Of a DNA stretch of 64,000 bases, positions 34,059-41,997 are shown in pieces. The position numbers were made by a program, and so were the translations under genes. The notes under the pieces were generated by a model. It made no database searches and was not told the origin of the DNA. It worked only from the letters and a program-made list of their open reading frames with translations. The stretch is taken from assembly GCA_051002235.1 (NCBI GenBank), contig JBPCMN010000038.1:95029-159028 (forward strand). Direction: 5' to 3'. Numbering within the stretch: position 1 is the stretch's first letter; each line of letters opens with the position of its first letter. The stretch comes from JBPCMN01 sp013695115 (GTDB taxonomy: Bacteria; Actinomycetota; Acidimicrobiia; IMCC26256; JACDBD01).

Positions 34059-34084
34059 CCCGCTCTCTCTTCTGTTTTGGCGTG

Positions 34085-34458
34085 TGAAACACGCCGGACT
34101 CCACCGCGTTCCACGCGCCAGCTCGGGATGAGGGCCGCTGCTTGGGGTGGTCCTCGAAGAACTTCCAGATGGCGGGGGTCGCGTCCAGCGCGTCGCTGAG
34201 CGGGTCGAGCACCGATGACAGGCGACGCCCGCCCGGCCACGAGTGCCCGCCGTCGGCGATCGTGACGAGCTCGACGGCGCTGCCCGCGTCGCACACCGTC
34301 CATGCTTCGGTGACGACCTTGCCTTCCTCGGTCTTCTCGGGATTGTCGGTGCAGTCGACTCGGGTGTCTCCGGCCGGGCGCGCACCCGGTCGCTCTCGGA
34401 GGAGCACGCCACCATGTCCCACGGTCACCAATGCGCCGACGAGCCCGGCCCTGAGCAT
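34085..34458 (-). pseudogene. Remnant of PHB-depolymerase/esterase-like gene
   Basis: The minus-strand frame from the ATG at 34458 gives a short hydrophobic N-terminus (LRAGLVGALVTVGHGGVLL) joined to what looks like the C-terminal part of a LpqC/PHB-depolymerase esterase: EAWTVCDAGSAVELVTIADG, GGHSWPGG (His motif) and PAIWKFFEDHP. The nucleophile GxSxG region, about 200 residues, is absent. After FFEDHP the frame loses similarity and runs antisense into the amine oxidase until 33676. I read this as an internally deleted, non-functional gene. Confidence 0.7.
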
Positions 34459-34491
34459 GGGACCACGGTATCGAGCCGTATGCTCGGATCC

Positions 34492-35501
34492 ATGCCGGTC
34501 CTGGACGAGCACCACGACTTCGCGCACCCCGTCGAGGGTGACACCGCGTGGAGCGAGTCCTACTACTTCAACTGCTACGACCCCGCCGGCGACACCGGCT
34601 TCTTCACCCGCATCGGCGTGCGCCCCAACGAGGGAACGATGGACGTCGGGCTCTCCGTCTGGCTGCCGGGTGACGAGCTCGCCCAGGTCGGCGGAATGCG
34701 CGCGTGCCGGGAGATGACCGACTCGGAGCTCGAGGTCGGCGGCGTGCGCTACGAGCGGCTCGAGCCCATGCTCGAGTGCGCCTGACCGCGGACGCGGAAG
34801 CATCGGTGCGTTCCCTCTCCGATCCGCAGCGCCTGCCCCGCACCACGCCGGTCGCGCTCGACGCCCGTTTCCACGCGCTGATGCCGGCGGTGGGCGGCGA
34901 CGGCCAGGGTCGGAGCGGCCGCGGCGCGACCGCCGCCACCGGCCAGATGGTGGGCAAGGGCCACCTCGAGCAGGCCGGCCGCTGGACCGGCTGGATCGAA
35001 GCCGGCGGCCATCCGCGCATCGAGCTCGGGCGAGCCCGCGGCAACCGCGACAAGTCGTGGGGGCCCCGGCGCTGGGGCGGGCCCCGCATGTGGCGCTGGT
35101 TCTCGATCAACCTCGGCGACCCCGACGCGCCCCCCGACGAACAGGTGCACTTTGGCGGGATCCGCATCGGCACCGACGCCGGCGACCTCCACCGCGGCTG
35201 GGTGTGGTGCGACGGCGCCCACTCCGGGATCAAGGACTGGGAGGTCAAGACCGAGCTCGCCGACGACGGGCTGACGCACCAGGTCAGTCACGTGCGCGCC
35301 ACCGACAAGCTCGACCGGGTCCACGAGCCGCGCGCCGACCTGCTGCGGGTCGCGCCCGCACTCCACGACCGCGACGGGCGCCGGACGGTCGTCAACGAAG
35401 GTCTCGCCCGCTGGTCGTACGGAAGCCTCACCGGCCACGGCATCTCCGAGTACCTCCACCAGCTCGACGACTCCGGACGCCCCGTCGTCCCGATCGAGTG
35501 A
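34492..35501 (+). pseudogene. DUF7064/7065-like protein gene with a one-base frameshift
   Basis: The first part (PVLDEHHDFAHPVEGDTAWS through RYERLEPMLE) ends in a stop at 34783-34785. The second part continues in another frame from RLTADAEASV to the TGA at 35501 and includes GRWTGWIEAGG, RRWGGPRMWRWFSINLGD and GWVWCDGAHSGIKDWEVKTE. Joining requires one extra base near 34778 (GAGTG-CGCC would read Glu-Trp-Arg if a G were restored). Together they make a full-length protein of about 335 residues, of a family seen in mycobacteria and relatives without known function. Either a recent mutation or a sequencing error. Confidence 0.75.
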
Positions 35502-35923
35502 CGGGTGGGCGCGGACGGGCCCACGTCGCCGGCGTGTGCCTCGGGATACTTGTCGTGGGTCTCGGGGTCGCGGCGTATTCACGGTGGTCGGACGGAGACG
35601 AGTCCGACGCCGGCTCGAGCTCTCGCTGGTCGGCCGCGGTCACCGGGCTGTGCACCGCGACCGAACAGGCCCGAGCCGGAGACGTTGCTGGTGCCCGCCT
35701 GACGTTCCTGGACGACTCCCACGATCCGTTGCATCTCCTTGCCAACGAGGTCTCCGAAGACGACCGCGGTGCCGCCGCCGAGCTACTCGAGGCGAAGGAG
35801 CGGGTGGAGTCCAAGCTCGAGCAGGGGCCGGCCTCGCTGTCTCGTGATCTGGAGGCGCTCGTCGCCGCGACCCGCGACGCGATCCGAACCACGGACGGGC
35901 CCGTTCCGGGCCCGTGCCCGTGA
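35498..35923 (+). CDS. Single-pass membrane or secreted protein, unknown
   Basis: The protein has 141 residues from the GTG at 35498 overlapping the previous stop (GTGA). One hydrophobic segment (HVAGVCLGILVVGLGVAAYS, about 9-28) precedes a predicted helical extracytoplasmic domain with two Cys (TGLCTATEQARAGDVAGARL and the C-terminal GPCP), which could pair. No family is recognised. It overlaps the following lipoprotein gene by 10 bp, suggesting a joint transcript. Confidence 0.7.
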   Translation: MTGGRGRAHVAGVCLGILVVGLGVAAYSRWSDGDESDAGSSSRWSAAVTGLCTATEQARAGDVAGARLTFLDDSHDPLHLLANEVSEDDRGAAAELLEAKERVESKLEQGPASLSRDLEALVAATRDAIRTTDGPVPGPCP

Positions 35924-36894
35924 AGCCGGGACCTTGGCGGCGCGCGCTCGTCGCCGCGGGCGCGCTGCTGTTGGCCGCAACCGCGTGCAGTGGGTCTGAC
36001 GACGGCGCTCCGGACGACGCCGCCGCGGCCACGATCTCGGCCGAAGTAGCGAGCTTCGACCTCGCCGCCGGCCGCGGCGAGCGCTTCATCCTCGGCTTCT
36101 TCGCCGGGGATAACCGCGTCCTCGCCTATGGCAACGTCACGCTGCGCTTCGCCTACGCCGGCACAAGGGAAGCGCCGCAGCAGGAGGCCATGGCCGGCGC
36201 GCCGGTCGAGGCGAGCTACCTGCCCGTCGCTGGCCAGGACATCGATCCCGACAAGCCGAGCCCTCGCCTGGTCGCACCGTCGGAGGCGCGCGGGGTCTAC
36301 GGCGCGACCGGCGTGCGCTTCGACCGGCCGGGGTTCTGGGCGGTCGTCGCCGCGGGCACGGCCGATGGCGAGCCCTTCGAGCTCGATGCCGCATTCGAAG
36401 TGAAGGCGGCGCCGCAGGTCGTCGCGGCGGGGGAGCCCGCCCCCCGCACCGAGAACCCGGTCGCGGGTGCGCCCGGCGTCGATCCAGTGGCGATCGACTC
36501 CCGCGCCGATGACGGCGAGATCCCCGATCCTGAGTTGCACTCGACGACCGTGGCCGGCGCGCTCGCGGGGGGCCGACCGGTGGTGGTGGTCGTGTCGACC
36601 CCGGTCTTCTGCGTGAGCCGGTTCTGCGGACCGATCACCGAGTCGGTCCAGGAGCTGGCCCAGGAGTTCGGCGACCGGGTCGATTTCGTGCACCTCGAGG
36701 TCTGGCAGGACTTCGAGAACCAGGTGGTCAACCCGGCGGCGGCGGAGTGGATCTCGCCCCGCGACGGCGGTGATCTCCGGGAGCCGTGGGTCTTCGTGGC
36801 CGGCGCCGACGGGAGTGTCACGGAGCGATTCGACAACGCGGTCACCGACACCGATCTCCGCCGCGCCGTAGAGGCAGTCGCGGCCTCGGTCTGA
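35914..36894 (+). CDS. Lipoprotein with C-terminal thioredoxin-like domain
   Basis: The protein has 326 residues. The lipobox LLAATAC places the lipidated Cys at about residue 25. A beta-rich N-terminal half resembling exported sensory or binding domains is followed by a thioredoxin-like half: VVVVVSTPVFCVSRFCGPITESVQELAQ, where the CxxxxC differs from the usual CxxC, then WVFVAGADGSVTERFDN. It should be anchored on the outer face of the membrane. The redox role is uncertain because of the altered spacing. Confidence 0.8.
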   Translation: MPVKPGPWRRALVAAGALLLAATACSGSDDGAPDDAAAATISAEVASFDLAAGRGERFILGFFAGDNRVLAYGNVTLRFAYAGTREAPQQEAMAGAPVEASYLPVAGQDIDPDKPSPRLVAPSEARGVYGATGVRFDRPGFWAVVAAGTADGEPFELDAAFEVKAAPQVVAAGEPAPRTENPVAGAPGVDPVAIDSRADDGEIPDPELHSTTVAGALAGGRPVVVVVSTPVFCVSRFCGPITESVQELAQEFGDRVDFVHLEVWQDFENQVVNPAAAEWISPRDGGDLREPWVFVAGADGSVTERFDNAVTDTDLRRAVEAVAASV

Positions 36895-36917
36895 CTCAGA
36901 TTCGCATTGGAGGCGCT

Positions 36918-37166
36918 ATGTGGAAGGCAGTGACGCGAGCCACGAACCGGACGCTCGCATACGTCGCTCTGGGCTCCGTGGTCGTGATCGTGGGGCTTCA
37001 AGTCGTGATCTTCGCCATCTGGGGGAACGACGGTGATCCCCCCGACGCGGTTGTCGCCGCGGCATTCGTCGTCTTCTGGGGAGCGATTCTCACCCTGATC
37101 GTCGTGGCCGTGGTGGCAGTCCGCCGACGCCGCGCCGCCCAAGCTCCGGGGCGCGGGTCAACCTGA
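36918..37166 (+). CDS. Small two-helix membrane protein
   Basis: The protein has 82 residues from the ATG at 36918, preceded by GGAGG. Two hydrophobic helices (about 14-36 and 45-68) are joined by an acidic loop (WGNDGDPPDA) and end in a basic tail (RRRRAAQAPGRG), giving an inside-inside topology. No family is recognised. It may be co-transcribed with the lipoprotein 23 bp upstream. Confidence 0.7.
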   Translation: MWKAVTRATNRTLAYVALGSVVVIVGLQVVIFAIWGNDGDPPDAVVAAAFVVFWGAILTLIVVAVVAVRRRRAAQAPGRGST

Positions 37167-37167
37167 G

Positions 37168-37181
37168 CCTCCCGCGGGAGG
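37168..37181. promoter_or_regulatory. 14-bp perfect palindrome upstream of tetR-P450
   Basis: CCTCCCGCGGGAGG lies 33 bp before the TetR start. It is a plausible autoregulatory operator for the downstream TetR protein. It could alternatively serve as a weak terminator hairpin for the preceding membrane protein gene. Confidence 0.4.
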
Positions 37182-37213
37182 TGCTCGCCGGCCGGCCCGA
37201 GTAGGCTGGGAGA

Positions 37214-37840
37214 ATGACGTTCTCCTCGGAGCGCTCGCTTGCCCGCTCCGAACGCCTCATCGACGCCGCCCGTGACCTGGCGACCGAGACCGCCAGCGCC
37301 GGGTTCACCGTGGCCCAGGTCGCCGAGCGGGCCCGGGCCTCGCTGAAGGGCTTCTATGCCTGCTTCCCCGGCAAGGACGACCTGCTCCTCGGCCTGCTCG
37401 AGGAGGACAGCCGGGTCGGCGCCACCCTGGTCGCCGAGCAGGTTGCCCGCCACGACGATCCTGTGGACCGGCTGCGCGCCTACGTCCACGGCCTGTTCTC
37501 GCTGGTCGCGCATCCGGGGGCGCTCGGCTACGTGGGCGTGCTCGTGCGCGAGCACCGGCGGCTGGGAGAAGAGCGTCCCGACGACCTGCGGGCCGCGCTC
37601 GCGCCCCTCGTCGACCTGCTCGCGAGCGAGCTCGCCACCGCAGCCGCGGCCCGCCGGGCGGCGGCACCCGATCCCGGCCGCGACGCCGAGACCATCTTCG
37701 GCCTGCTGCTCGCGGGCGTGCACGAGGTCACCCTCGGCCGCCGTGACCCGTCCGACCAGGCCGCCTATCTGTGGCGGTTCTGTTGGTTAGGCCTGGCGTC
37801 GACCGCGAACGAGCGCTCCACCCTGCAGGAGGGACTGTGA
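37214..37840 (+). CDS. TetR family transcriptional regulator
   Basis: The protein has 208 residues. The N-terminal helix-turn-helix is intact (LIDAARDLATETASAGFTVA then VAERARASLKGFYACFPGKD). The C-terminal ligand domain is Ala/Leu-rich with no recognisable subfamily. Its stop overlaps the P450 start (TGATG), so it probably regulates the P450-ferredoxin unit and itself, perhaps through the palindrome just upstream. Confidence 0.92.
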   Translation: MTFSSERSLARSERLIDAARDLATETASAGFTVAQVAERARASLKGFYACFPGKDDLLLGLLEEDSRVGATLVAEQVARHDDPVDRLRAYVHGLFSLVAHPGALGYVGVLVREHRRLGEERPDDLRAALAPLVDLLASELATAAAARRAAAPDPGRDAETIFGLLLAGVHEVTLGRRDPSDQAAYLWRFCWLGLASTANERSTLQEGL

Positions 37841-39048
37841 TGGACGTCCAACCCGACACCGACCCGGCGATGGTGCTGTTCTCACCGGATGCGGCCGACG
37901 AACCCCACAAGCCCTATCGGCACCTGCTCGAGCAATGCCCGGTGGCGCGGTCCGACAACGGCTCGATATCGGGCGCGGCGGGTGCCTCGGTGCTCATCTC
38001 GCGGTTCGAAGACCTGAACTGGGCGCTCAAGCACCCCGAGTTCATCTCGTCGGAGGACGCGGTCGCGATCGGCAACGACCGTCCCCTCATCCCACTCCAG
38101 ATCGACCCGCCCGAGCACGCCAAGTACCGCCGCCTCCTCGATCCGGAGTTCTCACCGAAGAAGATGGCGGCGCTCGAGCCCGACTTCCGGGTGCTCGTCA
38201 ATCAGGTCATCGACCAGTTCCTCGACCGGGGGGAATGCGACTTCCACGAGGACTTCGCCACCCCGCTGCCGTCCACCTTCTTCCTACGGCTCACCGCGCT
38301 GCCGCTGAGCGACCTCCCGGTGTTCCTCCAGTGGCGCGACAACATCATTCGCCCCGACGTCGAACCCGGTGACTTCGACGCCGCCGCCGAGATCCGGGCC
38401 GCTACCGGTAAGGAGATCTACGCCTACTTCGAACGCGCCCTCGACGACCGGACCGCTCAACGCGACCAGGGCCTACTGAGCCGGCTCCTCGACGCCGAGA
38501 TCGAAGGTCACAGCCTGACCCGCGAGGAGCTGCTCGACATCTGCTACCTGTTGATCATCGCCGGCCTCGACACCGTGACCGCGACCCTCGACTGCATGAT
38601 CCATTTCCTCGCCCGGCACCCCGACGAACGCCGCCGCCTGGTCGAGGACCCGACGCTCTCACCCGTGGTCGTGGAGGAGCTCATGCGGTTCGAGACGCCG
38701 GTCATGGTGACGGCGCGGACGGTCAAACAGGACGTCACGCTGGGCGACGTCGAGCTGCGCGCCGGTGACAACGTGACTCTGGTGCTCGGCGCCGGCAACA
38801 TCGACGCGGAGGAGTTCAGAGAGCCCGAGACCGTCGACTTCGACCGCGGCCGCAACCGTCACCTGGCGTTCGGTGCCGGGCCCCACCGCTGCCTCGGCTC
38901 GCACCTCGCCCGGCTCGAGGTGCGGGTGGCGCTCGAGGAGTGGCACCGCCGGATCCCCGACTACCGGATTCCCGACGGCGCTGAGTTCCACTTCTCGCCC
39001 GGCATCCGCCAGACCGACACGCTGCCGCTGGTCTTCGGGAGCGGCTGA
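37840..39048 (+). CDS. Cytochrome P450 (with adjacent ferredoxin)
   Basis: The protein has 402 residues. P450 landmarks: I-helix LLIIAGLDTVTATLD (AGxDT), the ExxR helix in VVEELMRFETPVM, and the heme-binding loop FGAGPHRCLGSHLARLE with the Cys thiolate. It is a soluble class I P450 expected to take electrons from the ferredoxin encoded 2 bp downstream. It hydroxylates a hydrophobic substrate that cannot be identified. The start at 37840 fits translational coupling to tetR. Confidence 0.95.
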   Translation: MDVQPDTDPAMVLFSPDAADEPHKPYRHLLEQCPVARSDNGSISGAAGASVLISRFEDLNWALKHPEFISSEDAVAIGNDRPLIPLQIDPPEHAKYRRLLDPEFSPKKMAALEPDFRVLVNQVIDQFLDRGECDFHEDFATPLPSTFFLRLTALPLSDLPVFLQWRDNIIRPDVEPGDFDAAAEIRAATGKEIYAYFERALDDRTAQRDQGLLSRLLDAEIEGHSLTREELLDICYLLIIAGLDTVTATLDCMIHFLARHPDERRRLVEDPTLSPVVVEELMRFETPVMVTARTVKQDVTLGDVELRAGDNVTLVLGAGNIDAEEFREPETVDFDRGRNRHLAFGAGPHRCLGSHLARLEVRVALEEWHRRIPDYRIPDGAEFHFSPGIRQTDTLPLVFGSG

Positions 39049-39050
39049 TC

Positions 39051-39245
39051 GTGAAGGTGCAGGTCGACGCAGCCACGTGTCAAGGCCACGGCCGCTGCTA
39101 CGCACTCGCGCCCGACGTGTTCGAGTCCGACGACCACGGTCACTGCATGGTGATCGACGCCGAGTTGACACCCGAGCAGGAGGCCGCCGCCCGTGCCGGC
39201 GCCGACAACTGCCCCGAGGACGCGATCACGCTCACGGACGACTGA
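39051..39245 (+). CDS. [3Fe-4S]-type ferredoxin for P450
   Basis: The protein has 64 residues and a GTG start. Cluster ligands follow the CxxHxxC...C pattern typical of actinobacterial P450 ferredoxins: TCQGHGRCYALAPDVF and DNCPEDAITL. The His in place of the second Cys indicates a 3Fe-4S or unusual 4Fe-4S cluster. It is the last gene of the TetR-P450-ferredoxin unit. Confidence 0.95.
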   Translation: MKVQVDAATCQGHGRCYALAPDVFESDDHGHCMVIDAELTPEQEAAARAGADNCPEDAITLTDD

Positions 39246-39261
39246 CTCCGCCCGCCGCGCC

Positions 39262-39777
39262 TTACGCCGGCGCGTGCTGGTCGACCCAGATGTTGTTGCA
39301 GCGCTCGCACACCTCGTCGGGGATCACGTGCCAGCGCATCAGCAGCCCGAAGATCTGGCAGCCGAGGCACAGCGCGAACACCGACTCCAGCGTGGCCGCG
39401 ACCACGAGCATCCCGAGGAGCGCCTGGGCCGCACCCTCGAGGCCGAAGCCGAAGTAGAGCACCGCTCCCGTCACCGTCAGGGCCGCGCCGATGCCCTGCG
39501 CGAACCGCTTTGGCGGGCCGGCCACGTACCTGGGCGCGACCCCCAGGCTTGGCGTGATCACCCTCGTGACCAGCTGGCCCAGCGGGCTCAGGGTCGGGCC
39601 GGTCAGGACCCGGGCGACGAACCCGTAGGCGAGCGGGAGCAGCAGCCACAGCTGGTCGAAGACCAGCGCGATCAACGCGATCACGACCACGAACCCGGCG
39701 ACCAGCCGGGCCGAGATCTCGTTGACCGGGTTGGGGAAGCTGAAGAGCGGCTTCCGTTCGATTGCCACGTCGGTCAT
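39262..39777 (-). CDS. DUF4395 family membrane protein
   Basis: The protein has 171 residues from the ATG at 39777, with AAGGGG as ribosome binding site. It begins near FSFPNPVNEISARLVAGFVV, carries four hydrophobic segments and the conserved block AQALLGMLVVAATLESVFALCLGCQIFGLLMR, then CERC at the C-terminus. DUF4395 proteins often accompany thioredoxin-like or sulfurtransferase genes, and the paired Cys suggests redox chemistry at the membrane. It is 5 bp downstream of the secreted-protein gene and forms the end of a three-gene unit. Confidence 0.88.
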   Translation of the reverse strand: MTDVAIERKPLFSFPNPVNEISARLVAGFVVVIALIALVFDQLWLLLPLAYGFVARVLTGPTLSPLGQLVTRVITPSLGVAPRYVAGPPKRFAQGIGAALTVTGAVLYFGFGLEGAAQALLGMLVVAATLESVFALCLGCQIFGLLMRWHVIPDEVCERCNNIWVDQHAPA

Positions 39778-39782
39778 CTGAG

Positions 39783-40502
39783 TCACCCCTTCGACGGCTT
39801 GAACGTACCTTCGAGGTGCCAGATTCCCGTGAAGTCGTTGAACGGGCCGCCGACGATCTGGCTGACCCACTCGAGCTCGAACTCGCGGGTCGACGCGGCG
39901 TACGTGCCGGTCAGCTTCCGGGTGAGCCCCGGGAGCGACTCGTCGGGCTTGGGCGCGCCCTGGTTGAACTGCTGGTTCCCGTAGGCCACCGAGTAGCCGC
40001 TCGTGTTGCCGCTCAACTTCGCGCCCTTGACCTTGATGGTGATGGCGGGGACCTGTTCACCGGTCTGGGGGTCGGTCTTGTTCGTCGACGACGCGAAGTC
40101 GATGCCGAAGAAGCCCGTCGGGGTGTGGATCCCGTCGGCGAGGCCGTTGCCGGCGGCGTCGAAGGGCGGGTCGGGCTGGGGCTGGTGTTTCCCGGTCTTC
40201 AGGCCGCCGTCCGTGCCCGGCTCCAGGAGGGTGAAGTCTTTGTCCGAGCAGGTCGAGTCGACATTGGGGAGGACCGGGCCCCCCTCAACAGTGCCTCCCG
40301 GCTGGATCATCTTGAAGTATGACCCGCTGATGACGCCGTCGACGCAGGCGCCGGGGTCGATCTCGAACGTGCCCACGAGCTGCTTGCTCTTGCCGCCCCC
40401 GGCGTCGGCGCCGGAGGTGCCCGCGAGCGCGGTGGCGAGAAGGGTGAGGGACGCCGCCAGGACTCCGGCGACGACCTCGAGTCGAGTCCGTCGGTTGGTC
40501 AT
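39783..40502 (-). CDS. Secreted protein, unknown function
   Basis: The protein has 239 residues. A Sec signal peptide (about 1-34: basic start, ASLTLLATALAGTSGADA) is followed by a Gly/Pro/Thr-rich, probably beta-sheet domain. Two Cys (DPGACVDGV and DSTCSDKD) could form one disulfide. The closing GIWHLEGTFKPSKG and LTGTYAASTREFELEW repeats suggest a barrel or sandwich. No family is recognised. It overlaps the duplicated membrane protein gene by 4 bp, so the two are likely to work together. Confidence 0.78.
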   Translation of the reverse strand: MTNRRTRLEVVAGVLAASLTLLATALAGTSGADAGGGKSKQLVGTFEIDPGACVDGVISGSYFKMIQPGGTVEGGPVLPNVDSTCSDKDFTLLEPGTDGGLKTGKHQPQPDPPFDAAGNGLADGIHTPTGFFGIDFASSTNKTDPQTGEQVPAITIKVKGAKLSGNTSGYSVAYGNQQFNQGAPKPDESLPGLTRKLTGTYAASTREFELEWVSQIVGGPFNDFTGIWHLEGTFKPSKG

Positions 40503-41503
40503 CGTGTGCTCCTTTGGGGGACGGAGGGTTCGAGCGTTCGAACGGTCGTGACGGGCACCGTCGCCAGCGCGGGCTCGGGGCGCCTCGAGATCAGGGCGAG
40601 CCCGGCGACGAGCACACCGGGGATCACGAAGAACCAGGGGAAGAGGGAGAACGGCGGGAGCGCGTCGACGGCTTCGTAGTTGTCGACGTTGTCGCTCATC
40701 GCGCCGGTCATGGCGGCGAAGCCGGTGTCGTCGGCGACGATCGTCTGCCAGTCGCGGTTGAGCTCCCGGATGGCGGGGAAGCGCTCATCGAGGTCCGGCT
40801 CGCGCAAACCGCCCTGCTCCTGGGCGAGGGGCAGGGCCTGGGCCCGCAGGGTGCCTTCGGTCGCGCCGATGGTGACGAAGTAGCCCTGGATGCGCTGTAC
40901 CCGGTCGCGTTCCATGATCGGGCGGAACCTGTCGATCATCTCGCCGCCCTTCGGTGCGCGCGTGAACATCTGGAACACCGCCGGCGCCGCGATCAGCCCG
41001 ACGCCGAGGCCGACGAGCGCCCACCGGGCGGCGCTGCCGGTAGAGCGGCGGACGAGCGCGAACCCGGCGACGCCGGCGATCAGGAGGCCCGGGGCGACGA
41101 AGAACCACGGGAACAGCGTGAACGGCGGCAGGGCGTCCACCGCGTCGTAGTTCTCGACGTTGTCGCCGATGTCGTCGAGCAGGCCGGACATGTCCTCGTC
41201 GATGGCCGGCCACTCCTCGCTGAAGGTGGCGACGAGCGGGAACTCCTGGTCGAACCCGGCGTCGGGGACGACTCCGCTCTCGGCGAGGAAGGCCCGCAGA
41301 TCTCCCTGGGTCTCGGTTTCGGCGGCGTCCATCTCGGCGAGGTATCTCTCGAACGCCGTGATGGTCTCGTCGGTCATGAACGGCCGGAACTCGTCGAGCA
41401 TGACCGCACCCCTGGGTGCCCGGTCGAACATGCCGAAGATGAACGGGACGGCGACCAGACCGAGGCCGAGCGCCAGGGCGCAGACGAGGGGGGCTCTGCG
41501 CAT
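40499..41503 (-). CDS. Membrane protein with tandem internal duplication (porin PorA-like or unknown)
   Basis: The protein has 334 residues from the ATG at 41503. The two halves are clearly homologous. Half one has LGLGLVAVPFIFGMFDRAPR, EFRPFM, DNVENYDAVDALPPF and LFPWFFVAPGLLIAG. Half two has VGLGVGLIAAPAVFQMFTRA, RFRPIM, DNVDNYEAVDALPPF and LFPWFFVIPGVLVAG. Each half is helix, extracytoplasmic domain of about 95 residues, helix, giving four membrane helices and two repeated outer domains. The family is unknown to me. It is first in the unit with the secreted protein and the DUF4395 protein. Confidence 0.8.
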   Translation of the reverse strand: MRRAPLVCALALGLGLVAVPFIFGMFDRAPRGAVMLDEFRPFMTDETITAFERYLAEMDAAETETQGDLRAFLAESGVVPDAGFDQEFPLVATFSEEWPAIDEDMSGLLDDIGDNVENYDAVDALPPFTLFPWFFVAPGLLIAGVAGFALVRRSTGSAARWALVGLGVGLIAAPAVFQMFTRAPKGGEMIDRFRPIMERDRVQRIQGYFVTIGATEGTLRAQALPLAQEQGGLREPDLDERFPAIRELNRDWQTIVADDTGFAAMTGAMSDNVDNYEAVDALPPFSLFPWFFVIPGVLVAGLALISRRPEPALATVPVTTVRTLEPSVPQRSTR

Positions 41504-41542
41504 GTCCACCAGCCTAGCCAAAACCCGACCAGATTGGTCAAC

Positions 41543-41910
41543 TTTCGGGAGAGCAAAGGGAGCACGTCACCCTCAGCCCGGGCGCGCAGCTCGACGTCCC
41601 GTGGAACCCCGCGTTCAACGCGCTCGCCTACGTGCTCAGCGGCCGCGGTTACGCCGGCCGGGAGCGCCGGCCCGTCGACGCGCACGAGCTGGTCGTGTTC
41701 GGCGCCGGCGACGTCCTCACCGTCGGCGCCGCCGACTCGCAGCCCGAGGACTCACCCGACTTCGAGGGCTCCTCCTCGGCGGGCTGCCGATCCGGGAACC
41801 CATCGCGCACTACGGCCCGTTCTTTGATGAACACCCGCGCCGAGATCCTCGAGGCGCTCGAGGACTACCAGGCCGGCCGCATGGGCGTCGTCCGAGGTGA
41901 CGCCCGGCTA
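41543..41910 (+). pseudogene. Pirin C-terminal remnant with frameshifts
   Basis: Successive frames read like the C-terminal cupin of a pirin: VTLSPGAQLDVPWNPAFNAL and VFGAGDVLTVGA in one frame, LLLGGLPIREPIAHYGPF in a second, then MNTRAEILEALEDYQAGRMG back in the first. At least two frameshifts are needed, and the N-terminal half with the iron ligands is missing. This fills the gap between the duplicated membrane protein and the isochorismatase. The final frame runs on into the isochorismatase coding region. Confidence 0.8.
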
Positions 41911-41997
41911 AGACGCGGAGCAGGTGTCGGCGCAGGCCGCGCCCTACGATGTGCGCTCCTGGAGACCCCTCCGCGCACCCCCGATCTGGCGGCGCTG

